The translations under genes and the position numbers were made by a program. From Croceitalea rosinachiae (GTDB taxonomy: Bacteria > Bacteroidota > Bacteroidia > Flavobacteriales > Flavobacteriaceae), in contig NZ_JAVRHR010000005.1 of NCBI RefSeq assembly GCF_031846445.1, positions 1 through 64,000 on the forward strand: DNA of 64,000 bases, written 5' to 3'. Within the stretch, counting starts at the first letter, position 1. The number at the start of each line of letters is the position of its first letter. Positions 35,292 through 44,410 of this stretch are shown here, one piece after another. The notes under the pieces were generated by a model. It saw only the letters and a list, made by a program, of their open reading frames with translations. It was not told the origin of the DNA and ran no database searches.

Positions 35292-37865
35292 TCAATTTAC
35301 CGGAAATTGATTTTCTAAATTCTCTAAGGCCCTAATTACATTCTTATCAATTGCGTATTCTTTTTTCAACATTTTAACCGCTTGTAACCAATATTCACCT
35401 CCTAAAATACCTAGAGTTTGTGCATTGTAAAAAATATCATTCATATTTCCATCTTCAATAGCATTGCTAAAGTTTTTGAATACCAATTTACTTCCTTCTT
35501 CGGTTTTATCTAGTGCTTTTAATGTGTAAGCGGCAGCTAACCTATGATCCCAGATGGGGGTGGCCAAATTCCAATGTGGCTTATTCGAATCAAAAAGAGC
35601 GTCCATAGCTAGGTCATAACCGCGTAGGTCTTTCAACTCTTTTAAACCATATAAAGCACTTATCAAACTTTGATTTTTCCAAGAAGGCTTTTTAGGTAGG
35701 TCCATAAGTGCCGTATATGCTTTTGAATCTCTACTTTTACCTAAAGCAATTGCAGACATAAAAACAACTCTGTCACTATAGTCTTTTAAGCCTTCTAAAT
35801 ATATTGGAACATACTTCTGGTCCCGAGTGTTTCCCAAGAAATTAATTGTCCAAGCTTTCACCCAAGAAGTTTCTCTTTCCACCAACTGTAGTAACACCTT
35901 TTCTGTTTTTTTATCTAAGACAATTTTGAAGTCAGAAGAAGGGTTAAAAAGTTGCCCCAATTGACTAATTGCGGTAAGACGCATTCTCCAATAGTCTTCA
36001 TTAAAAGATTGACTTAGTAGAGCATCCTTCACTTTTGATCTTATTTCAGCGTCAGTAGTGTCAGACAACACTCTAGAAGTAAGCCTTTGCATAGTTGTTA
36101 TACGATGCAAAACATCTTTACTCGTTTTAAGTTCAATTAAAAGCTGCTCCGCTTCCTTTTGAATTGATATTTGCTCTTTGATCCAAGTATCTTCAAAGTC
36201 TAAGTTTACTAAACTTGGGGATGTATTTGTGGAAAACACAAAAGTATTTTTATAGGCTGCTTCGATATTAATGCTCTCAACTTTTTCATTAATCTCAATA
36301 AGCATTTTTCCTTTAAAAAACGGAATACGCTTACCTCCAATAGTGGAATCCACTTTTTGTTGTTGATAAATATCTAATGTCAGCTCGTTTCTAGCATCAT
36401 TAAAACGGTGTTCTACCCTGAATTTTGGATGTCCAACCCCATAAATCCACTGTTCAAAGAACCAATTCATAGGCTTATTGGCAATTTGGTTTACAACATC
36501 GATAAAGTCCTCTGTAGTAATCAGCTTATCGCTATATTCATTTACATAAGTTTGGATTAATTGTTTCCATTTTTTCTCTCCCAACTCTTTGCGCAACATA
36601 TGCAATACCCTAGCCCCTTTGAGGTAAGGAGCATTGCTATTTACAAAATAATCAACATCCTCAATATTATCTGGGACTACTATTGTTTGAAGTTCAGCAT
36701 TCCAATCACTTAAATAAGCAGACAAATCAGGAGAAAGCTGATAGGTTAGAAACTCAGTATTTCCATTTTTATATTCATTATAAAGACCTGAAAAATACCG
36801 CGAAAAACCTTTAGTCAACCAAGTGTCGTTCCAGCTTTTTGGTTTTAAGTAGCTGCCAAACCATTGTGCTGCTAAAGCCTCACTCTCAGTTAAGTCCCAA
36901 CCATAAAAAAAATCCTCGTGGGTGGTTTTATCATCAATCATATTTTCAGTAATAATTGATGTTGCTAAACCAGGTTTCCAACCACCAAAATCTTGAACAA
37001 AAATTTGAGAATAGCTCTTGTAAGGATACTTTACTCCCATATACTCTGAAAAGAACTTCATCATATCTGGTAAGCGTATCACACTTTCTTTAGTTCCTAA
37101 CTTTTCATCAGGATATCCATAATTATTGATATTGACATCTTGATATTTCTGCTCTACATTTGCATACGCTCCAACAACTAGAAACGTGTTATGTGGGCTG
37201 TATTGTTGATTACTAATCCAGTTATAAATTATATTATCGCCATTTTGAACTGATGATACCAAACTACCACTTGATATTGCTAAAAGGTGTTTTTCAACAC
37301 TTATTGTTATGTTCGTTGTTCGTAAATCTTCTGGGTTATCATTTGAAGGAAACCAGTATCTACTAGAATTAGGTTCACCAAAAGCCCAGAGTTGTTGTCT
37401 TCTTTCATTCTCTGTTTGTGTTGTCTGGAAATATCGCACTCCATTCCCAAAACTTCCCCAAATATTAGATGGGTCTGACTGATTTTCGTATAACGTTTCA
37501 AAACCGATATCCAAAATGAGAGTATCCGTAAAGTCAATATTATTTTGAAGATTTATCGTAATTAAAGAATCATTTACTGTGTAACCAATTGAATTCCCAT
37601 CCTTATTTTTAACGTACTTTATTGACATTTGTACTGCGTTCAATCTAATACTATCAACAATTTTATTTGGCAAAATTTCAAGTCTCGTATTCCCAAATAA
37701 TCTTTTGTTATCCAAATCTACCGATATATCAATATCTTGATGTAAAACATCAAGATGACTGTTTGCCCAATCTGTAGTGGTATTAAACGTTTTAGATGTA
37801 CATCCTACTATTAGCATTAACGTAAGATGAAATATTATGAAAAGGGTAATTTTCTTATGTGTCAT
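35292..37865 (-). CDS. M1 aminopeptidase-like lipoprotein, zinc site lost
   Basis: An 857-residue lipoprotein (LIVGC lipobox). The M1 architecture is clear: an N-terminal beta-sandwich (about 30-220, LDVLHQDIDISVDLDNKRL), a thermolysin-like domain (230-480) and a helical C-terminus with HEAT-like repeats (600-855). The zinc motif HELAHQWFG reads EALAAQWFG (residues 329-337), and the third ligand, the Glu of NEGFA, is Lys (K352 in TKGFS). All three metal ligands and the catalytic Glu are therefore gone while the surrounding fold motifs (WND-WL, GFxxYF) remain. I predict an inactive peptide-binding or scaffold protein. It lies 6 bases downstream of the GNAT gene and 10 from DUF5916 through it, so these form an operon. 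Confidence 0.85.
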   Translation of the reverse strand: MTHKKITLFIIFHLTLMLIVGCTSKTFNTTTDWANSHLDVLHQDIDISVDLDNKRLFGNTRLEILPNKIVDSIRLNAVQMSIKYVKNKDGNSIGYTVNDSLITINLQNNIDFTDTLILDIGFETLYENQSDPSNIWGSFGNGVRYFQTTQTENERRQQLWAFGEPNSSRYWFPSNDNPEDLRTTNITISVEKHLLAISSGSLVSSVQNGDNIIYNWISNQQYSPHNTFLVVGAYANVEQKYQDVNINNYGYPDEKLGTKESVIRLPDMMKFFSEYMGVKYPYKSYSQIFVQDFGGWKPGLATSIITENMIDDKTTHEDFFYGWDLTESEALAAQWFGSYLKPKSWNDTWLTKGFSRYFSGLYNEYKNGNTEFLTYQLSPDLSAYLSDWNAELQTIVVPDNIEDVDYFVNSNAPYLKGARVLHMLRKELGEKKWKQLIQTYVNEYSDKLITTEDFIDVVNQIANKPMNWFFEQWIYGVGHPKFRVEHRFNDARNELTLDIYQQQKVDSTIGGKRIPFFKGKMLIEINEKVESINIEAAYKNTFVFSTNTSPSLVNLDFEDTWIKEQISIQKEAEQLLIELKTSKDVLHRITTMQRLTSRVLSDTTDAEIRSKVKDALLSQSFNEDYWRMRLTAISQLGQLFNPSSDFKIVLDKKTEKVLLQLVERETSWVKAWTINFLGNTRDQKYVPIYLEGLKDYSDRVVFMSAIALGKSRDSKAYTALMDLPKKPSWKNQSLISALYGLKELKDLRGYDLAMDALFDSNKPHWNLATPIWDHRLAAAYTLKALDKTEEGSKLVFKNFSNAIEDGNMNDIFYNAQTLGILGGEYWLQAVKMLKKEYAIDKNVIRALENLENQFPVN

Positions 37866-37871
37866 AGTATG

Positions 37872-38333
37872 CTATTGTTTTGTCTTCAAAAAGAAGCGTT
37901 CTTTAGATTTAGATTTAGCGCCAATGCGTCTGTAAAACTTCATCGCCTTAGTATTAAAATCAGGAGTTTGCCATTGTATTAATTCGCAATCTAGAAAAGT
38001 AGCCTCTTTCTGAATTCTCACTATCAACTTTTCGCCCAACCCTAGCCCTCTTGCAAATTCTCTTATGAATAGGCAATCCATATAGATATACTCTCGTGCA
38101 TCCCAAGTAGCATATTGCTTCATATAAGTTGCATACCCTAATAAAACCGAATCGTATTCTACGACTAAACAGTAAAGTTTCGGAGATGTCTCGAATAAGT
38201 CTTTCTTTAAAAGTTCAGCCTTCCTTTCCATAACATACTCAGCTTCTTCATAAGCTGCGTGTAAATGACACAGCTGAATTATTTGGGGAATATCTTCCGG
38301 CTTTGCAAATCGTATTTTTCCTTGAATTTTCAT
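37872..38333 (-). CDS. GNAT family acetyltransferase
   Basis: A 153-residue GNAT protein. The N-terminal RFAKPEDIPQIIQLCHLHAAYE, the middle strand YIYMDCLFIREFARGLGLGEKL with the R/QxxGxG/A acetyl-CoA loop (ARGLGLG), and a C-terminal AMKFYRRIGAK are all typical. It resembles diamine or amino-acid acetyltransferases, but the substrate is not known. It sits between DUF5916 (4-base gap) and the inactive M1 protein (6-base gap) on the same strand. Confidence 0.85.
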   Translation of the reverse strand: MKIQGKIRFAKPEDIPQIIQLCHLHAAYEEAEYVMERKAELLKKDLFETSPKLYCLVVEYDSVLLGYATYMKQYATWDAREYIYMDCLFIREFARGLGLGEKLIVRIQKEATFLDCELIQWQTPDFNTKAMKFYRRIGAKSKSKERFFLKTKQ

Positions 38334-38337
38334 CTTA

Positions 38338-40971
38338 TTATCTAATAAACCTATATGTTAGTTTCACTAAGAAAATGTTATTCAGCTCTTTGATATTGTA
38401 TCGAAGATTGGATGTTAATCCATTATTAAAATCACCAAAATTTGAAGCATCTTGACTCCAGACTAGATATAACTCAGAGCCGGGTATATATTCCCAACGC
38501 AATACCATATTTGAACGCCATTGTATAAAAGCAAAATCAGGTTGAAAGAAATTATAATCTGAAACTCCGTCGGTATTTTCATCTATGAGATAGTTTCCCG
38601 ATTCTAGTTGAATTTGGGTGTTGGAATATGACGTTACTCGTTGATTTAAACTATTTCCAATAGGGTCATCTACGAACTTGAAATCATCATAGACTCCTTG
38701 TGAAATAAATGGCTGCCCCCAATATTGTAAACTTAAAGTAGGTGTCAAAATGTAATCGATGCGCAAAGGAAAATTGAGCGTTTCTTGATTTACGGTGCCC
38801 AGAATATATCTTAAATTATTTTCGAAATTGGAGGTGCTTACATATTGTAATTTATCCTTAGTCTTTGTGTAAGATGGCAACAACGAAACCGTAAGTGCAT
38901 TGGTCGGTTGGTAGGTAACTGAACCGCCTAGGGAAAGACGATTCAATGCATTTTCTGCCATTCGTTGAGTTGAGGCGTTTGCTCCAAAACGTAACTTTTT
39001 GCGACTATCAGAAGTAAAGCGTCCACCAAGTGTGTATTCATAGGGTAATTTAAATCTAGGACCTCCGCGCAATAAAAAATTATTAAAATTAATAGGTTTA
39101 AAATCTACAGATCCGTTAAACCAGGTGTTATCCTTTAAGTTAAACCAAGCATTGGTATTAAAGATGAGCTCATTGAGATTCCCTCCAAAATCAAAGGCCG
39201 CAAAGTGATTATAATTTAATCGCCAAGAACGCATAGATTTTAAAGGTTTTGTGGTTCTATATCCTATCCAGCCATAATAGCGAAAGTCATCTGCTCTTAA
39301 TTGAAATCCAATATCATTGAGTTCTAATTCTGGTGAACGCCAAGTAACACCTGTTTGGAATAATAAATTCCCGGCACCTTTACCTATTTGTACATTCCCT
39401 CCTGTACCATTTAAAGCGGTAGCGTTAGGGTCGACATTTACGTGGTCGGCACCTTCTCGCTGAAATAAATGAGTGATAGATTGCTGTGTTCTATTTATTG
39501 CGTTTTCTGAACCAGTTACCGAGCTAAAAATAAGGTTCGCTTTAGCATAATACGTTCTGTTTTTCCAGTTATGGGTAACGTCAAAACCCCCTGTGTATGC
39601 AGATGTATGAAGAAAATCTAGATTGTCTGTTAGGCTACGATTGGTAGCCGTAAATATTCCTCCAATAAAAGTGTTGTTATTGTTAAAGTCTTTTTGAACC
39701 CTCGTAACGAGATAATTTGTAAAAGGTTCTACAGCCTCTTGTCTTTCTGAAGTGCCATCTGTAATCGTTGCTATTTCTTTTGTAGTTGTAGCTTCAAGAA
39801 CTCCAATAGACCAGCCATCTCTTGTTTTACCACTAAATTTAGCGGCACCCAAAATTGTAGAAATATTGGGTTGTGAGTTGAATTCACCTTCTTGTAAATT
39901 CGGAAACCCTTGCGGTGACCTCCCAATACGCCTAGAGTAGAAAAGATTATCAAAACCAAAAGTGCGACCCCCATTTACAGAACTCGAAAAGGCATAATCA
40001 AAAATATTCTTGTTCTCAATAAAAAATGGGCGTCTCTCTTGAAAGAAAATTTGAAAACCATCTAAGGCAATTGCTGAAGGGTCTGCCTCTACTTGACCAA
40101 AATCTGGATTTATTGTAAAGTCAAGTGTAAGGTCATTTGTAATGCCAAGTTTACCATCAAGTCCTGCATTTAATTTGGTTTCACTGTTTTTTATAAGCGG
40201 ATTTACACTTTGCTTCCCTAATTCGTTTTGTGATACAACGGTATATGGTTGAATTTCTAATTGGCGTTGCGGCTTCAAATTTTTAAGTCCGTGTAGCTCT
40301 CCAAAACTACTTACCCATCCTGGTGCATTTAATGGAGTGCGCTGCCAAACAGACCTTTCTTCTTTCCTAAAAAAACGTCTAGTAGACTGAATCCCCCAGA
40401 CTTGATTGTCTGCCTTACCAAAACGTATTTGACTTAACGGAATTTTAATTTCTGCAGTCCATCCTTCATCATCGATGTTTGTTTTGGCATACCAAATAGG
40501 ATTCCAAGTATTGTCCCAATTTTGGCCATCATTTGTAATATACTCTTCCCCTTGGACTCCAGAAACAGATATGGTAAACGAGTACGCTGTACGAAGATCA
40601 CCTAGGCTACCCACATTGATTTCTACCCAATCGCCATCAAAACCATCCCTACGCGATAGGCGGCTTACTATTTTCTCTGGTTCATCATCATAACACTTAA
40701 AAGCAACGTACAAACTCTTATCGTCGTATATAATTTTGAGCTTTGTAGGATAAGATGGGTCTGTGTTTTCATCAGGACTTAATTCAACATAGTTTTCACT
40801 CCAATCAACTATATTCCATGTGTCTTCGTTGATTAGACCGTCAATTTTAGGAGATTTATTACCTTCTATATATGTAGTATTATAGATACGTTTTGGAATT
40901 GTATCCTGGGCACATACAACCCTACAAAAAAGGCAAAAAAGAGCTAAGGCAAAAAAATATATTTTTTGCAT
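38338..40971 (-). CDS. DUF5916 protein with CBM9-like domain and outer-membrane barrel
   Basis: An 877-residue protein with a signal peptide (1-21). Residues about 35-220 are a carbohydrate-binding family 9-like beta-sandwich (KIDGLINEDTWNIVDW, LKIIYDDKSLYVAFKCYDDEPEKI in two blocks, WTAEIKIPLSQIRFG). The remainder is the DUF5916 region, rich in amphipathic strands and probably an outer-membrane barrel, closing with an aromatic residue-Arg end (TYRFIR). Such proteins are abundant in Flavobacteriia and of unproven role; ligand binding at the cell surface is an inference. First gene of the operon with the GNAT and the M1-like protein. Confidence 0.87.
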   Translation of the reverse strand: MQKIYFFALALFCLFCRVVCAQDTIPKRIYNTTYIEGNKSPKIDGLINEDTWNIVDWSENYVELSPDENTDPSYPTKLKIIYDDKSLYVAFKCYDDEPEKIVSRLSRRDGFDGDWVEINVGSLGDLRTAYSFTISVSGVQGEEYITNDGQNWDNTWNPIWYAKTNIDDEGWTAEIKIPLSQIRFGKADNQVWGIQSTRRFFRKEERSVWQRTPLNAPGWVSSFGELHGLKNLKPQRQLEIQPYTVVSQNELGKQSVNPLIKNSETKLNAGLDGKLGITNDLTLDFTINPDFGQVEADPSAIALDGFQIFFQERRPFFIENKNIFDYAFSSSVNGGRTFGFDNLFYSRRIGRSPQGFPNLQEGEFNSQPNISTILGAAKFSGKTRDGWSIGVLEATTTKEIATITDGTSERQEAVEPFTNYLVTRVQKDFNNNNTFIGGIFTATNRSLTDNLDFLHTSAYTGGFDVTHNWKNRTYYAKANLIFSSVTGSENAINRTQQSITHLFQREGADHVNVDPNATALNGTGGNVQIGKGAGNLLFQTGVTWRSPELELNDIGFQLRADDFRYYGWIGYRTTKPLKSMRSWRLNYNHFAAFDFGGNLNELIFNTNAWFNLKDNTWFNGSVDFKPINFNNFLLRGGPRFKLPYEYTLGGRFTSDSRKKLRFGANASTQRMAENALNRLSLGGSVTYQPTNALTVSLLPSYTKTKDKLQYVSTSNFENNLRYILGTVNQETLNFPLRIDYILTPTLSLQYWGQPFISQGVYDDFKFVDDPIGNSLNQRVTSYSNTQIQLESGNYLIDENTDGVSDYNFFQPDFAFIQWRSNMVLRWEYIPGSELYLVWSQDASNFGDFNNGLTSNLRYNIKELNNIFLVKLTYRFIR

Positions 40972-41035
40972 AAAGTACTGAATTTTAAATAGTTATATAT
41001 ATTTTATAGGAAATTACAATTAGTTAAATTGTATA

Positions 41036-41386
41036 TTATTTTTCTTCCATTTTTCTAAAGGCATTTTTAATAGTAATTAGATCATCTCTAAATTTAAAAA
41101 GATCGCAACCGGTTACGTTCCTATTATTTGATAACTTATATTTCCATTCCCAAAAACCAAAATCCCCATTTATATAGATATTGGACACTTTCGAAGACAA
41201 TGAATTGTCCAACTTCATCATTTTTTCTACTGCTTGGGCTACTTCACTCTTACCCGAATAACTTTCTTTTCCATCCGAAATGATTGACGGTCGGTACATA
41301 CAATCTTCCGTAAAAAACCGCATAACCTCGTCTATATTTTTAGTTGACCAAGCTTCTGCGAAAGTCAATAAATGTTGCTCTGTCAT
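41036..41386 (-). CDS. SnoaL/NTF2-like family protein
   Basis: A 116-residue protein with the SnoaL-like cone fold pattern: FAEAWSTKNIDEVMRFFTEDCMYRPS at the start (in two short blocks), then YSGKSEVAQAVEKM and a GDFGFWEWKYKLSN strand. Members are small-molecule isomerases, hydrolases or ligand binders; nothing here narrows it down. Its ATG overlaps the stop of the upstream gene (ATGA), so the two are translated together. Confidence 0.75.
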   Translation of the reverse strand: MTEQHLLTFAEAWSTKNIDEVMRFFTEDCMYRPSIISDGKESYSGKSEVAQAVEKMMKLDNSLSSKVSNIYINGDFGFWEWKYKLSNNRNVTGCDLFKFRDDLITIKNAFRKMEEK

Positions 41387-41862
41387 ACTGCTTTACAAAA
41401 AGTTGCTTTTATATATCCTATATAATCTGGTTGATTTGCCTTTGATAGAATATGTTTAATCCAAGACGCTCTTTCATGTGCAAACACCTCAAGTTCCCAA
41501 ACACACAACAAAGAATTTGTATTGTAAGGAGAATCTGTTATGATATCAGGTGTGTCGAAGCTTGAAAAAAATACTTTAGATTCAACCATCTCACCACCAG
41601 TCCACCAGTTTAACAGAATCCAAACACCTTCCCTAGCTTCATGAATAATCAAGAATGCCTGTCTGTAAGTAGGTAGTTTAGCATTTTCTATTTGACCAAG
41701 CCATACAGGCAAATGTCGTTTGCAATTTTGAAGTATCTGATCAGAAGCGAATTCGGGTTTATTAGTTATAGTATAGATTTTAATAGCCCAATCACTACTA
41801 TTCAAAAGCTCGCTGAACTGTATGGTTCTAGGTTTATATACTTCAAAAACACTGCTCATCAT
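41383..41862 (-). CDS. Hypothetical protein coupled to a SnoaL-like gene
   Basis: A 159-residue soluble protein without a signal. I do not recognise the family. Visible features are a Trp-rich middle (VWILLNWWTGGEMVESKVFF), an acidic segment (DTPDIITDSP) and a WELEVFAHERASWIKHIL helix near the C-terminus. Either of two adjacent Met codons (41862 or 41859) can start it. It overlaps the SnoaL-like gene by 4 bases, suggesting joint function. Confidence 0.65.
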   Translation of the reverse strand: MMSSVFEVYKPRTIQFSELLNSSDWAIKIYTITNKPEFASDQILQNCKRHLPVWLGQIENAKLPTYRQAFLIIHEAREGVWILLNWWTGGEMVESKVFFSSFDTPDIITDSPYNTNSLLCVWELEVFAHERASWIKHILSKANQPDYIGYIKATFCKAV

Positions 41863-42059
41863 TCTTATGATTTTATGGTTGGATATTTATCTCTCATTTC
41901 ATCAACTTGTTCTCAAGTTTTCCTTTCAACTACTCCTTTGTTGATGAAGGAAATCTATTTAATATGGCGATTGGCTTTATTGGTCTAGGTAAAAAATTAG
42001 CGTCACAACTTGGTCTAACTTTTAACATCATATAACTGTTTTAAATCCAGCAATCAGAA

Positions 42060-43826
42060 CTATGGAATTTGGTCTTTCCAATCTATGATTTTGAACTCCA
42101 CGGCGTTAATTTTCTTTTTTAATTGGATAGGAGGATATGAGTTTTCTTCATTATCAAATGGTAGCCCTTCAACTACTGCTTCACTTGCCCAGTTACCTCT
42201 GGTAAACTTTAACATTGTTGGATAATGTAGCTTAACATTAATTTCTCTTTCAAAATCCGATATCCTTTCCATTCGAAAAACCGACCCCCAATTAGCTAAA
42301 CTCCTTTGATTACCCGCAATATATACTTCATCAGAAGCATTTGGAACGACTACCCTAATTCTGGTATCATAAGCTTCTAAACTAGTATTAAGAGCCAATC
42401 TGTGCGTTCTTTCTTCTTTCTGAGAAAATGGGTTATTCTTAGTATACAGTTTAACCTTCTCATCAAAAACCTCTCGTCCATCAACAACAAAACTGTAGTC
42501 GTAAACTCCATCGGGCAAGTTCACCTTCAACACCCAACCATCATTGGACTTGGACATATAATTGTATATACCCCCAGGTAAACCTTTTACAAAAACATCT
42601 CTGGCATCCCTGTTCTCATTAAGTTTTATTGTCGTATTGAACCCTTTTTCAAACTCCCCATTAAAACGTGTAAGTATATAAGGTACATCCATACTGGTGT
42701 CTGGGTATTTTTTCTGATATTCTTTTACTATTGCAATAGCTTTTCCTTTATTTCCTCTATTATAATATGCGATTGCACGAGCACCAATCATCCAATGTCC
42801 AATAGGGTCTGATTTTAGATATTCCTCTAAAAATGGCAAAGCGTTCAAATCATACTGACTACCAATTTGATTAGTTACAAATGCTGCAAGAACTGTATTC
42901 TTCATCTCACGATCCAGTTCAAAAGAGTTAAGTGTCTTTAATGCCTCTTCTTCATGACCTGCTTTATAGAGACTATAGGCCTGACTCAATGGGTGTTTGG
43001 GAAATAAATCTCTCATCAAATAGGATTTTTGCCCCCAACCCAATAGTTCTTTAATATTAACATTAAATGAGTTTTCATAATCAAGACCAAAAAAAAACCA
43101 GATATCTCCAGTAGTGAGATTTTGAATATTCGAGTAAATTGTTGCTAATGGCCCCTTCTGAGCGGTTTTTTTGCATATAGCATTAAAAGTATCAAGACTA
43201 GGTCCTTTATTTTCTAAAACTTCTTTTGCAATTGGATACCTCCAGCAAGTGCCAGCATCTTCTTTGGCACAAATACTAAAATTTGTAGATAATTGATAAG
43301 GGGCATTTTTCAAAATACGACTACCGGTGGGGTCTATCATGCCGAAATTCCCATATTTATCTGCTAAATGCATTTGAGCACCCTTAAAACCTATATCAAA
43401 CCAATAGACTTCAAAGAAATCTATTACCTCCTGAACAGTACCGAAATTAGCCAGTATATGACTCAAAATTGCTTGATCACCACCAGGGAAAGATTTCTTT
43501 TTATCCAGGTTGTTTATAATGTACTGTACACCCGATTCAGTGAGTATATTAAAATCATAGAACAATCCCGCTTCATTCATTCCACCCTGAATATTAAAGT
43601 TTTTACCATTTTCGGGGGAATCATAAGAAAGGGTGTAGTACCCATATTTTATGGATTGGTTTTTTGGGAAAACGTTTATATAATTATAAAAACTGAAGTT
43701 GTTATCCTCGTTATTTCCAACCCACACTTGACCATTTTTTGCGATGGCTGAAAATATGGTACAAGCGAATGCCTCAGAACATACTAATAGAAAAACTATT
43801 AAAATTTTAGATGATAAATATCTCAT
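42060..43826 (-). CDS. Ntn-hydrolase (penicillin V acylase-like) with TPR and AMPK-CBM-like tail
   Basis: A 588-residue exported protein. The signal peptide ends AFA just before C22, so cleavage would expose Cys as the N-terminal nucleophile, as in penicillin V acylase and bile salt hydrolase (CTIFSA). The usual GRNxD motif reads GNNED (37-41): the Asp is kept but Arg is replaced by Asn. GGMNEAGLFYDF and the later STNF fit the family. Residues about 290-390 are TPR-like, and 400-588 carry one or two beta-sandwich segments (DGVYDYSFVVDGREV) like AMPK/CBM48 glycogen-binding domains. It may cleave an amide bond of an unknown periplasmic or extracellular substrate. Confidence 0.8.
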   Translation of the reverse strand: MRYLSSKILIVFLLVCSEAFACTIFSAIAKNGQVWVGNNEDNNFSFYNYINVFPKNQSIKYGYYTLSYDSPENGKNFNIQGGMNEAGLFYDFNILTESGVQYIINNLDKKKSFPGGDQAILSHILANFGTVQEVIDFFEVYWFDIGFKGAQMHLADKYGNFGMIDPTGSRILKNAPYQLSTNFSICAKEDAGTCWRYPIAKEVLENKGPSLDTFNAICKKTAQKGPLATIYSNIQNLTTGDIWFFFGLDYENSFNVNIKELLGWGQKSYLMRDLFPKHPLSQAYSLYKAGHEEEALKTLNSFELDREMKNTVLAAFVTNQIGSQYDLNALPFLEEYLKSDPIGHWMIGARAIAYYNRGNKGKAIAIVKEYQKKYPDTSMDVPYILTRFNGEFEKGFNTTIKLNENRDARDVFVKGLPGGIYNYMSKSNDGWVLKVNLPDGVYDYSFVVDGREVFDEKVKLYTKNNPFSQKEERTHRLALNTSLEAYDTRIRVVVPNASDEVYIAGNQRSLANWGSVFRMERISDFEREINVKLHYPTMLKFTRGNWASEAVVEGLPFDNEENSYPPIQLKKKINAVEFKIIDWKDQIP

Positions 43827-43881
43827 AATAATGTATTCGAATTCGTTTAATAATGACCGTGCATTAGAGCGTCTTTTTATT

Positions 43882-44403
43882 TCATAAATATCTTTTGTTT
43901 ATGATTTCCATATGCCATATTTCATGGCCCGTAATCGTAAAAGCAGCAGCCCTTGAAGACATTGGACCTAGCTGGATTTTACCAACGCGCTTCAAATCAT
44001 CTACGGTCAAACTAGATAAAAGCCCAATGGAGTTAGCTCTTGAAATCTGATATTCATCGATCAATACTTCTATACTCTTTTCATTCGCCCTAGAAGGTTG
44101 TATGTATATTGACTGGTCAAAATCAGCAAGAACAGTTTTATCATTTCTCGCAATCCTAAAGCATCGGTACATAAAAATCCTTTCAGTATCAATTAAATGC
44201 TGAAAAACCTCTTTTATGGTCCATTTACCTTCTTCATATCTAAAAAGATGAAGATCAGATGGTATATTATTAAAAAAGTCTACCACTTCGACCAATGCAA
44301 GTTGAAAAGATTCAATTAAACCCGTAGACTCATCAAGTTTATTTATATATCTCGAATAATATGGATGATATTCAACTTCATTTAAATCGGATATTACAGT
44401 CAT
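43882..44403 (-). CDS. DinB family protein
   Basis: A 173-residue four-helix-bundle protein of the DinB/YfiT superfamily. The metal-binding histidines are visible in KEVFQHLIDTERIF and ITGHEIWHMEII. Relatives include thiol-dependent S-transferases that use bacillithiol or mycothiol, which is notable because BshA is encoded in the same window; a link is an inference. It starts 7 bases after the stop of the lipoprotein gene on the same strand. Confidence 0.83.
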   Translation of the reverse strand: MTVISDLNEVEYHPYYSRYINKLDESTGLIESFQLALVEVVDFFNNIPSDLHLFRYEEGKWTIKEVFQHLIDTERIFMYRCFRIARNDKTVLADFDQSIYIQPSRANEKSIEVLIDEYQISRANSIGLLSSLTVDDLKRVGKIQLGPMSSRAAAFTITGHEIWHMEIINKRYL

Positions 44404-44410
44404 TTTTAGT

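Noticed and set aside
41692..41988. Plus-strand 98-codon frame opposite the hypothetical gene
   Set aside because: Most of it is antisense to the better-supported minus-strand gene at 41383-41862, and its protein shows no domain.
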